A DNA stretch of 64,000 nucleotides from Collinsella sp. Lineage in GTDB: Bacteria; Actinomycetota; Coriobacteriia; Coriobacteriales; Coriobacteriaceae. The stretch is from positions 403,987-467,986 of the forward strand of contig DXML01000012.1 of NCBI GenBank assembly GCA_019414205.1, written 5' to 3'. Both the position numbers and the translations under genes were made by a program. Below, piece after piece: positions 25,960-32,845 of the stretch (within the stretch, counting starts at the first letter, position 1; the number at the start of each line of letters is the position of its first letter). The notes below the pieces were generated by a model that had not been told where the DNA came from, did no database searches, and saw only the letters and a program-made list of their open reading frames with translations.

Positions 25960-27336
25960 ATGCACATGGACCAGCGTTCCGTACGCGATATTCTTGCCGG
26001 TAAAACCTACTTTATCCGCACCTTTGGCTGCCAGATGAATCAGCACGACTCCGAGCGCGTGAGTGGTCTGCTCGATTCGTATGGTTGCCTCATGGCGCTC
26101 GATCCCGAGCATGCCGATATCGTTGTCTTTATGACATGCTGCGTGCGCGAGGCTGCCGATACTCGCCTGTACGGCCAGTGCAACTCTTGCAAGAGCCTGC
26201 CGCCTTCGCCTTCGGGCAAACGTGTTGTTGCTGTTGGTGGTTGCATCGCGCAGCGCGATGGCGAGGGCCTGCTCACCAACGTCGATAACGTCAACGTTAT
26301 TTTCGGCACACATTCCATCGCTCATGTGGCCGAGCTTATTGCCGAGGCGTTCCTTGACGGCAAGCGTCATATCCGCATCAATGAGCATGAGGATACGGAT
26401 GCCATGAGCATGCCGTGGCATCGCGAGACCCAGCATCACGCCTGGGTGCCTATCATGACGGGCTGCAATAACTTCTGCACCTATTGCATCGTGCCGTACG
26501 TGCGCGGTCGCGAAAAGAGCCGCCCCTTCGATGAGATTGTCGACGAGGTGACCGGTTTGGTACGCCAGGGCGTGCGTGAGATTACGCTGCTGGGTCAAAA
26601 CGTTAATTCATATGGTCGCGATCTGTTTGGCAAGCCGCGTTTTGCCGATCTGCTGCGTGCCGTGGGCGATACGGGTGTGGAGCGCATCTTCTTTACGTCT
26701 TCGCATCCCAAGGACCTGTTGCCCGAGACCATTGACGCCATGGCCGAGACGCCTGCCGTTATGCCGCAGCTGCATCTGGCCGTCCAGTCGGGCTCGACTC
26801 GCATCCTTAAAGAGATGAATCGTCGCTATACGCGCGAGGACTATCTGGGCCTTGTCGATCGCATTCGCAACCGCATGCCCGATATCGCGCTCTCGACCGA
26901 CATTATCGTTGGCTTCCCGGGCGAGACTGAAGAAGACTTTGAGCAGACGCTCTCACTTGCCGAGACGGTTCGCTATGCTCAGGCCTATACCTTCATCTAT
27001 TCCAAGCGCGCTGGTACCCCGGCCGCCGAGATTGACGATCCTACGCCGCATGAGGTTATTCTCGAGCGTTTCAACCGCCTGGTTAAGGTTATCGAGACCA
27101 CGGCACACGAGTATAACCAGGGTGAGCTTCATACTGTGGTGCCGGCACTCATTGAGGGAACGAGTAAAAAGAACGACGCGGTCCTGCTGGGCAAGAGCCC
27201 CAAGAATCAGACCGTGCATGCGCCCATCCCTGAGGGTTACAGCATCGATCAGCTTGTTGGCAAGATCGTTGATGTCGACGTTGACGTTGCCAAGACCTGG
27301 TATTTGTCCGGCTCCGTTGTGGGCGAGCCGCGCTAA
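25960..27336 (+). CDS. miaB: tRNA ms2i6A37 methylthiotransferase MiaB
   Basis: MiaB is a radical SAM enzyme that adds the 2-methylthio group to i6A37 in tRNAs reading UNN codons. The 458-residue protein opens with the MiaB signature YFIRTFGCQMNQHDSERVSG and has the other cluster cysteines TCCVRE and GGCIAQ. The radical SAM motif CNNFCTYC is at about 168-175, and a TRAM domain is at the end. The start may be ATG 25960 or ATG 25966. It overlaps miaA by 1 base; MiaA makes its substrate, so the pair forms one pathway. Confidence 0.94.
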   Translation: MHMDQRSVRDILAGKTYFIRTFGCQMNQHDSERVSGLLDSYGCLMALDPEHADIVVFMTCCVREAADTRLYGQCNSCKSLPPSPSGKRVVAVGGCIAQRDGEGLLTNVDNVNVIFGTHSIAHVAELIAEAFLDGKRHIRINEHEDTDAMSMPWHRETQHHAWVPIMTGCNNFCTYCIVPYVRGREKSRPFDEIVDEVTGLVRQGVREITLLGQNVNSYGRDLFGKPRFADLLRAVGDTGVERIFFTSSHPKDLLPETIDAMAETPAVMPQLHLAVQSGSTRILKEMNRRYTREDYLGLVDRIRNRMPDIALSTDIIVGFPGETEEDFEQTLSLAETVRYAQAYTFIYSKRAGTPAAEIDDPTPHEVILERFNRLVKVIETTAHEYNQGELHTVVPALIEGTSKKNDAVLLGKSPKNQTVHAPIPEGYSIDQLVGKIVDVDVDVAKTWYLSGSVVGEPR

Positions 27337-28274
27337 TGGTTGATCCCGGGGCAGGTCCTTCCGCCGTTGCGATCGTCGGTCCGACGGCGGTTGGTAAGAG
27401 CGATGTTGCCGACCGTTTGGCAGCCCGTCTTTCGTCCGAAGTGCTGTCGTGCGATGCGATGCAAATCTATCGTGGCATGGACATCGGTACCGCAAAGATG
27501 GCGCCCGATGAGTGTACGGCGCCGCTGCGTCTCGTCGACATTGTAGAGCCGGGTGTGGCATATTCTGCTGCGCTTTATCAGGCTGACGCACGCGCGCATG
27601 TTGAACGTCTCCTTGGTTCGGGTTGCCTGCCGGTTTTTTGCGGAGGTACGGGGCTGTATCTCAAGGCCGCCCTTGATGAGATGGACTTTCCCTCGGGTGA
27701 ACTTGAGGACGATCGCCGTGCGGGCTATCAGGAGCTTGCCGAGCGTATTGGCGAGGAAGAGCTGCATGCCCTGCTTGCCGAGCGTGATCCAGAATCAGCT
27801 GCTGTTATTCATCCCCATAACGTGCGGCGTGTGATTCGCGCGCTCGAAATGCACGATGATGGCGTTTCCTATGCGCAGCAAAAGTCGCAGTTTAGTGTTC
27901 CGCGCGAGCATTATCATGCGTTATGGTTTGGCCTGACGCGTAATCGCGAGGTGCTCTACGAGCGCATTAACCAGCGCGTCGATCTCATGTTTGAGCAGGG
28001 TCTTGTTGATGAAGTCCGCGGTCTTATGGGCCAGGGGCTGGGAGATGCCCTGACGTCGATGCAGGCAATTGGCTATAAAGAGATCATTGATGCTTTCAAT
28101 GGCGTGATGAGCATGGATGAGGCTCGCGAACTCATTAAGATGCGTTCGCGTCGTTATGCCAAGCGTCAGCTTTCGTGGTTTAAGCGCGATGACCGTATCG
28201 TGTGGTTTGATATGGATGAATGTACGATCGATGAGGTCGTTGAGGATATCCTGCATCGTATTGAGGCTGCCTAA
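27336..28274 (+). CDS. miaA: tRNA dimethylallyltransferase MiaA
   Basis: MiaA transfers a dimethylallyl group to A37 of tRNAs, the step before MiaB. The 312-residue protein has a P-loop (AIVGPTAVGKSDVA) and conserved segments SCDAMQIYRGMDIGTAKM and FCGGTGLYLKAAL. Later come the tRNA-binding segments ending with RSRRYAKRQLSWFKRD. It overlaps miaB by 1 base and hflX by 1 base (TAATG), so the three are surely one operon. Length is normal. Confidence 0.95.
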   Translation: MVDPGAGPSAVAIVGPTAVGKSDVADRLAARLSSEVLSCDAMQIYRGMDIGTAKMAPDECTAPLRLVDIVEPGVAYSAALYQADARAHVERLLGSGCLPVFCGGTGLYLKAALDEMDFPSGELEDDRRAGYQELAERIGEEELHALLAERDPESAAVIHPHNVRRVIRALEMHDDGVSYAQQKSQFSVPREHYHALWFGLTRNREVLYERINQRVDLMFEQGLVDEVRGLMGQGLGDALTSMQAIGYKEIIDAFNGVMSMDEARELIKMRSRRYAKRQLSWFKRDDRIVWFDMDECTIDEVVEDILHRIEAA

Positions 28275-29563
28275 TGGCCCGTTTCCCCCTTGTTCCCACG
28301 GCACCCGAGCCCGAGCGTGCCATTTTAGTTGGTGTTGAGTGGCGCGACAATGCATGGCCGCTCGATCGCTCGCTTGATGAGCTGGAGCGTCTTGCCCACA
28401 CAGCTGGTGCCCAGTGCGTGGCACGCTTGTCGCAGCGTTTGGTAAAGCCGTATCCTAAATCGTTTATCGGTTCCGGTAAGGTAGAGGAGCTTTGCGGCCT
28501 GGTGCATCGCATGGATGCCGATGTCGTTATTTTTGACGACGACCTGACCCCCTCGCAGCAATCCTATTTGGAGAAAGCCGTGGGCGAGCCGGTAAAGATT
28601 ATCGATCGTACAGCACTGATCCTGGATATCTTTGGTCTGCATGCTCAGACGCGTGAGGGACGCCTGCAGGTACAGCTGGCACAGCTTCAATATTTGTTGC
28701 CTCGCCTGCGTGGCATGTGGAGCCATCTCGCCAAGGAGCAGACGCGCGGCGGCATCGGCTCACGTTTTGGTCAGGGCGAAAGTCAGCTCGAGGTCGACCG
28801 TCGCCTCATTCGTAATAAGATCGCTGCGCTTCGTCGTGAGCTCAAGCAGGTTGAACAGCGCCGCGATGTTCAATCCAAGAGCCGCATTGAGTCACCGGCG
28901 TTTCGCGTCGCGTTAGCCGGTTATACCAATGCCGGTAAATCGACGTTGCTCAATCGTCTGACCGGCTCTACGGTACTTTCGCAGGACAAGCTGTTTGCTA
29001 CGCTCGACCCGACGACGCGCTCGTATCGCCTGCCCGGCGGTCGCGGCATGACGATTACCGATACCGTCGGCTTTATTCAAAAACTGCCGCACGGTCTGGT
29101 CGATGCCTTTAAATCGACGCTGTCCGAGGTGTTGGGTGCCGATCTAATTCTCAAAGTCGTAGATGCGTCTGACGAGGACTATGAGCGGCAGCTGGAGGCT
29201 GTCGACCGCGTGCTTGATGAGATCGGCGCCGGAGAGCGTTTAACGCTGACCGTATTCAATAAAATCGATCTTCTCGATAGCGTTGATCGATTGAGTTTCC
29301 GTCGTCGCTATCCAGAAGCCGTTCTGTTCTCGGCCCAAACGGGCGAGGGGCTCGACGATCTCGTCGACCGCATTGCTCGTGAGGCAGCTGCCACCGATGT
29401 GTTGCTCTCCGCTGATATTCCGTATCGCGAGGGCGCTCTCATCACGCTGGTGCATGAGCAGGGAACCCTTCTGCATGAGGAATATCTCGAGGACGGTGTT
29501 CGCATTGTGGCGAAGTTGCCGGCTCGTATTGCACCGCGGCTCGAGCGTTATCGCACCGAGTAG
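28274..29563 (+). CDS. hflX: GTPase HflX
   Basis: HflX is a ribosome-associated GTPase that splits stalled or stressed 70S ribosomes. The 429-residue protein has the N-terminal HflX domain (DLTPSQQSYLEKAVG), a central helical linker with the GGIGSRFGQGESQLEVDRR glycine-rich signature, and a GTPase domain with G1 GYTNAGKSTLLN and DTVGF. A C-terminal domain is present. It overlaps miaA by 1 base. Its last 16 bases overlap the end of a gene on the other strand, and no terminator separates them. Confidence 0.94.
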   Translation: MARFPLVPTAPEPERAILVGVEWRDNAWPLDRSLDELERLAHTAGAQCVARLSQRLVKPYPKSFIGSGKVEELCGLVHRMDADVVIFDDDLTPSQQSYLEKAVGEPVKIIDRTALILDIFGLHAQTREGRLQVQLAQLQYLLPRLRGMWSHLAKEQTRGGIGSRFGQGESQLEVDRRLIRNKIAALRRELKQVEQRRDVQSKSRIESPAFRVALAGYTNAGKSTLLNRLTGSTVLSQDKLFATLDPTTRSYRLPGGRGMTITDTVGFIQKLPHGLVDAFKSTLSEVLGADLILKVVDASDEDYERQLEAVDRVLDEIGAGERLTLTVFNKIDLLDSVDRLSFRRRYPEAVLFSAQTGEGLDDLVDRIAREAAATDVLLSADIPYREGALITLVHEQGTLLHEEYLEDGVRIVAKLPARIAPRLERYRTE

Positions 29564-30252
29564 ACGAGCTCCAAAATGCCCAGAATGATGGGCTGATGCA
29601 GCAGATAAAAGGGGAGTGCGTGACGTCCAAGGCTGGCGAGCGCCGGCAGGGGGTTGGCGTAGGCCCAGCTAGGGACGGTCTTATCGATTCCCCGCGCTAT
29701 GTGTGCGGCGAAGTATCCTGCAAGATACATAAAGATAAACGGGATGATGGGGTAGTAATCACCTGAGACAAACCCAGGGCTCGGAAATCCCAGCCACGCC
29801 ATGTAGGGGACTGGGTAGATCGTTTTGGGGATGCTCCAGGTGAGGGCGAACAACACAAGGCATAGGGGCATGCCCCATCTCGCCGTTATCTTCTTAAGGA
29901 CGGGATCGGTCAACGCCACGATGCCGGTGCATGCGGCCATGCAGTAGATGATGCCAAAACTAACCGAATCGTCGAATGAGACAAGTGTTGTTGCCAACCA
30001 GACAACGAGTGCTGCTAAGGCGTATTTGGCGGCACGTTTGATATTGTTGCGCGAAAGAGTGCACATCCAACCCGCGATAAACAAAAATACCCAGCTGATG
30101 CTGGCGCGCCAGACGTCTTGAAAGACTGACTGGGTAAACCAAGGCATATCCCAGCCGTACAGGTAGGCGAGATCATAGCAAGCGTGAAAACCTGCCATAG
30201 AAATCATCGTAAACCCGCGGACGGTATCAAAGATGGTGATGCGTTTTTGCAT
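29548..30252 (-). CDS. DUF1624/acyltransferase-like membrane protein
   Basis: This integral-membrane protein of 234 residues has about seven hydrophobic helices. It opens with RITIFDTVRGFTMISMAGFHACYDLAYL, matching the pattern of the DUF1624/heparan-alpha-glucosaminide N-acetyltransferase catalytic family, which share an R-x-x-x-x-D-x-x-R-G entry. The late segment LGRHALPFYLLHQPIILGIL is also typical. The substrate is unknown. Its start overlaps the lexA stop by 1 base, so it is translated from the lexA transcript. That makes it a likely SOS-inducible gene, by inference. Confidence 0.75.
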   Translation of the reverse strand: MQKRITIFDTVRGFTMISMAGFHACYDLAYLYGWDMPWFTQSVFQDVWRASISWVFLFIAGWMCTLSRNNIKRAAKYALAALVVWLATTLVSFDDSVSFGIIYCMAACTGIVALTDPVLKKITARWGMPLCLVLFALTWSIPKTIYPVPYMAWLGFPSPGFVSGDYYPIIPFIFMYLAGYFAAHIARGIDKTVPSWAYANPLPALASLGRHALPFYLLHQPIILGILELVYSVR

Positions 30253-30896
30253 TACGAGAACCGGCGCATCAATCCGACGACTTTGCCCAGGATAACGGGA
30301 TTCGTTGCATAGATAGGTTCCATGGTGTCATTCTCAGGCTGCAGGCGTACACGTCCCTGCTCCTTGTAGAACGTCTTGACGGTCGCCGAACCATCAATCA
30401 TGGCCACGACAATTTCGCCGTTCATGGCACTTTTTTGTTCACGGACGATGATGTAATCGCCATTGAAGATGCCGACATTGATCATTGAGCTCCCATGCAC
30501 CTCAAGGATAAAGGAACCCTGATCAGTGGCGATTTCGGTCGGGATAGTAAACGTGTCTTCGATATTCTGCTCGGCCAGAATGGGAATCCCAGCCGCGACG
30601 CGACCAACGAGCGGCAGCGAGACCGTTCCGCGAGGTGCGGTGGGTTCGTCAGATTTAGAAATTGAGACAGAGGAACCGTCCTCGTTAAAGAGTTCCAGGG
30701 CGCGCGGTTTGGTGGCATCGCGCTTGAGTAGCCCGCGCGCCTCCAGGGCAGAGAGATGGGCGTGCACGGTGCTGGGGGAGGAAAGGCCCACGGCAGAAGC
30801 CATCTCGCGCACGCTGGGCGGATAACCCTTCTCCTGCTGATATTCCTTGATGAAGTCGTAAATTTGCTGCTGACGCTTGGTAATTTTGCGAGCCAT
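30252..30896 (-). CDS. lexA: SOS repressor LexA
   Basis: LexA represses DNA-damage genes and cleaves itself when RecA filaments form. The 214-residue protein has a winged helix-turn-helix (YPPSVREMASAVGLSSPSTVHAH) and a hinge. The self-cleavage site is Ala102-Gly103 (VAAGIPI), and the catalytic pair is Ser137 (GSSM) with Lys174 (TVKTF). ATG 30896 is chosen because AGAGAGG precedes it and MARKITKRQ is a normal start; the frame extends upstream through the operator region. Three LexA boxes lie between it and the divergent LysM gene, so autoregulation is very likely. Confidence 0.96.
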   Translation of the reverse strand: MARKITKRQQQIYDFIKEYQQEKGYPPSVREMASAVGLSSPSTVHAHLSALEARGLLKRDATKPRALELFNEDGSSVSISKSDEPTAPRGTVSLPLVGRVAAGIPILAEQNIEDTFTIPTEIATDQGSFILEVHGSSMINVGIFNGDYIIVREQKSAMNGEIVVAMIDGSATVKTFYKEQGRVRLQPENDTMEPIYATNPVILGKVVGLMRRFS

Positions 30897-30919
30897 CAGG
30901 GCATCCTCTCTACCCATGT

Positions 30920-30989
30920 CAAACAAATGTTCGAATTTTGCTTGACAGGAACAACTGTTCGAAGATAATAATAACCGAACATTCGTTCT
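30920..30989. promoter_or_regulatory. Three LexA boxes in the lexA/LysM intergenic region, with LysM promoter
   Basis: Boxes are CAAACaaatGTTCG (30920-30933), GGAACaactGTTCG (30948-30961) and CGAACattcGTTCT (30976-30989). On the + strand TTGACA at 30942-30947 and GATAAT at 30964-30969 form a 16-base-spaced promoter, and the second box fills its spacer. The same boxes should control lexA in the other direction. Confidence 0.88.
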
Positions 30990-31056
30990 CGCGCTAGACA
31001 TTTTTGTCCGCGCGGCTTGATAAAACTGTTCTCAGCAAAACACGCGAGAGGAGAAC

Positions 31057-31509
31057 ATGATGCACGCAACGAATATGGTCCAGGGAAACCTCGCCCTTAA
31101 GCTCGAGACGCCTGCAGAACCCACTTTTACGGTTGTTCAGGGTGGCCGCTCCGGCTTTCAGCCTTTGACCGTAAAGCCTGCGCTCAATCAGCAGGCTGTA
31201 GTCGCGCCGGCCCGCGTTGCCCTGAAGGTTCCGACGATTGTCGCCGTCGCCGTTGCGCTTACGCTCTTCTTTGTCCTCGCTATGTCGGTCTTTAGCGCTC
31301 GTCACGCCGCGTATGCCGAGTCCGTTTCCAACATTACCTACGAGACCATTCGCGTTCAGTCTGGCGATTCTCTTTGGTCGCTTGCCGAAGAATATCCAAT
31401 CGAAGGCCTTTCCACGCAAGAGACTTCCGACATGATCCGTAGCGTCAATCATCTGGAGCATGGTTCGCTCGCCGCCGGTGCGCATCTTAAGGTTCCTGAT
31501 CGTTCGTAA
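31057..31509 (+). CDS. LysM membrane protein, candidate SOS division inhibitor (YneA-like)
   Basis: The 150-residue protein has about 55 cytoplasmic residues, one membrane helix (VPTIVAVAVALTLFFVLAMS) and an extracytoplasmic LysM domain (YETIRVQSGDSLWSLAEEY, ending AGAHLKVPD). It is divergent from lexA and preceded by LexA boxes. This is the arrangement of yneA in Bacillus, whose product is a membrane protein with LysM that halts division during SOS. In corynebacteria divS sits beside lexA and nrdR in the same way. The assignment rests on architecture and context, as sequence similarity cannot be measured here. GAGAGGAGAAC precedes ATG 31057. Confidence 0.75.
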   Translation: MMHATNMVQGNLALKLETPAEPTFTVVQGGRSGFQPLTVKPALNQQAVVAPARVALKVPTIVAVAVALTLFFVLAMSVFSARHAAYAESVSNITYETIRVQSGDSLWSLAEEYPIEGLSTQETSDMIRSVNHLEHGSLAAGAHLKVPDRS

Positions 31510-31560
31510 TCATTATCGCGCTGCGCATGGTACCCTTGTTATCGTTTAAGAGGAGGTACC

Positions 31561-32004
31561 ATGCGCTGTCCCAAATGCGGCAAGGCACATACCCGCGTCG
31601 TTGATTCCCGTATGCAGGAGTCAAATAACACCATTAAGCGCCGTCGCGAATGTTGCTCGTGTAACTACCGCTTTACAACGTTTGAGCGATGCGAGGACCC
31701 TATCGAGGTCATTAAGTCAGATGGAACTAAGCAGCGGTTCGATCGCAATAAGCTTCTTGTCGGCTTGATGCGCGCCACCATCAAGCGCGATATCGACACT
31801 AAGAAGCTCAATGAGATTATCGATGACATCGAGGTCGAGCTTCGCTCTCGCACGCTGACGGCCGTCACGTCCCATGAGTTGGGTGACATGGTGCTCAAGC
31901 GCTTGGCCAAGATCGACAAGGTTGCGTACATCCGTTTTGCCTCGGTCTACCGCGATTTCAAAGACGTCGATGAATTTCTGCAAGAGCTCGACAAGCTAAG
32001 GTGA
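31561..32004 (+). CDS. nrdR: Ribonucleotide reductase repressor NrdR
   Basis: NrdR senses ATP/dATP and represses ribonucleotide reductase genes. The 147-residue protein has an N-terminal zinc ribbon (CPKCGKAHTRVVDSR with CCSCNYRFTTFER) and an ATP-cone domain (VIKSDGTKQRFDRNKLLVGL). AAGAGGAGG precedes ATG 31561. It lies between the SOS-controlled LysM gene and dut, so a nucleotide-pool regulator and dUTPase are grouped beside lexA. Length and ligands are normal. Confidence 0.97.
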   Translation: MRCPKCGKAHTRVVDSRMQESNNTIKRRRECCSCNYRFTTFERCEDPIEVIKSDGTKQRFDRNKLLVGLMRATIKRDIDTKKLNEIIDDIEVELRSRTLTAVTSHELGDMVLKRLAKIDKVAYIRFASVYRDFKDVDEFLQELDKLR

Positions 32005-32008
32005 TTCC

Positions 32009-32452
32009 ATGTCCAACATTACCGTCAACATAAAGCGTCTCGACCCCACCGTCGAGCTTCCCAAATACGCCCATCCCACCGATGCCGGCTTGGATTTGCG
32101 CTCCAACGAGGACTGCGTCCTGAAGCCCTTCGAACGCCGTCTGGTCTCTACGGGGCTAGCCATCGCCCTGCCCGATGGCTACGCCGGCTTCGTTCAGCCC
32201 CGCAGCGGCTTGGCCATCAAGCAGGGCCTGTCTATAGTCAACACGCCGGGGCTCATCGACGCCCACTACCGAGGAGAACTCAAGGTTATCCTCATTAACC
32301 TAGACCCCACGAACAACATCCAAATCAACAAAGGCGACCGCATAGCCCAACTCGTCATCCAAGAAGTCCCCACGGTCAACCTCATAGAAGTAGAAGAACT
32401 AGACGAAACCGACCGAGGCAAAGGAGGCTTCGGCTCCAGCGGCATCGCCTAG
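32009..32452 (+). CDS. dut: dUTP diphosphatase
   Basis: dUTPase hydrolyses dUTP to dUMP and pyrophosphate, keeping uracil out of DNA and supplying dUMP for thymidylate. The 147-residue trimer-type protein has the five conserved motifs: DAGLDLRS, PRSGLAIKQGLSIVNTPGLID (in part), YRGELKVILIN, GDRIAQLVI and a C-terminal arm RGKGGFGSSG. It starts 4 bases after nrdR. Codon usage in its last third shifts to A-rich codons (for example atagaagtagaagaactag), unlike its neighbours. Confidence 0.96.
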   Translation: MSNITVNIKRLDPTVELPKYAHPTDAGLDLRSNEDCVLKPFERRLVSTGLAIALPDGYAGFVQPRSGLAIKQGLSIVNTPGLIDAHYRGELKVILINLDPTNNIQINKGDRIAQLVIQEVPTVNLIEVEELDETDRGKGGFGSSGIA

Positions 32453-32467
32453 GGCGCTCGTATCCCT

Positions 32468-32570
32468 CCCGCCCGGGGCTTACCTATATCATTCCATGCT
32501 CAAACATTCTCGCGTCGCTTCGCTCGCTGCGAAACTGCGCGTGGAACGATATAGGTAAGCCCCGGGCGGG
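32468..32570. repeat. Palindromic element, family 2, copy C (reverse orientation)
   Basis: Perfect 23-base arms (32468-32490 and 32548-32570) are followed inward by one mismatch and TTCCA pairing with TGGAA. The 45-base core 32497-32541 is the reverse complement of the core of copy D, except for about 9 extra bases in a GCGAAGCGA-rich part. Beyond the arms, pairing decays quickly. Confidence 0.9.
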
Positions 32571-32603
32571 CGGCTACTCGCTTGAAACAATATTTACTTT
32601 TCT

Positions 32604-32652
32604 AGTAAGTCGATGCGATAAAGGGACGCCTCCTTTGTCGCATCGACTTACT
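32604..32652. repeat. Long hairpin between the two family 2 palindromes
   Basis: A 15-bp perfect stem (32604-32618 with 32638-32652) continues after one T-G pair as AAAGG with CCTTT, leaving a 7-base loop. It shares no sequence with the flanking elements. Confidence 0.85.
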
Positions 32653-32728
32653 GTATTTATATTTTCTGGTTCCCCTTTGCAGATTCTACTGGAGGGGAAT
32701 CTGGTATAGCTGCTAGTACGTAAACGCA

Positions 32729-32832
32729 GCTTACCCGCGGGAGGCCCCTATATATCGTCCCACGCGCAGTTTCGCAGCGAAGCGAGAATGTTTGAGCATG
32801 GGATGATATATAGGGGCCTCCCGCGGGTAAGC
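32729..32832. repeat. Palindromic element, family 2, copy D (forward orientation)
   Basis: Perfect 28-base arms (32729-32756 and 32805-32832) are followed inward by a G-T pair and TCCCA pairing with TGGGA. Copy C has TTCCA with TGGAA here, which is a compensatory change. The core 32763-32798 holds CGCGCAGTTTCGCAGCGA and GAGAATGTTTGAGCA, shared with copy C. Confidence 0.9.
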
Positions 32833-32845
32833 GGACATAAAGACG

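Larger units (their letters stand above)
32453..32845. other. Non-coding stretch between convergent dut and glycosyltransferase genes
   Basis: It contains two palindromic elements of one family (32468-32570 and 32729-32832) and a separate long hairpin between them (32604-32652). No protein gene is supported. Any of these structures could end transcription from either side. Confidence 0.75.

Noticed and set aside
32453..32845. CRISPR array or phage attachment site in the palindrome region
   Set aside because: Repeats are inverted pairs, not evenly spaced direct repeats, and there are no cas or integrase genes.
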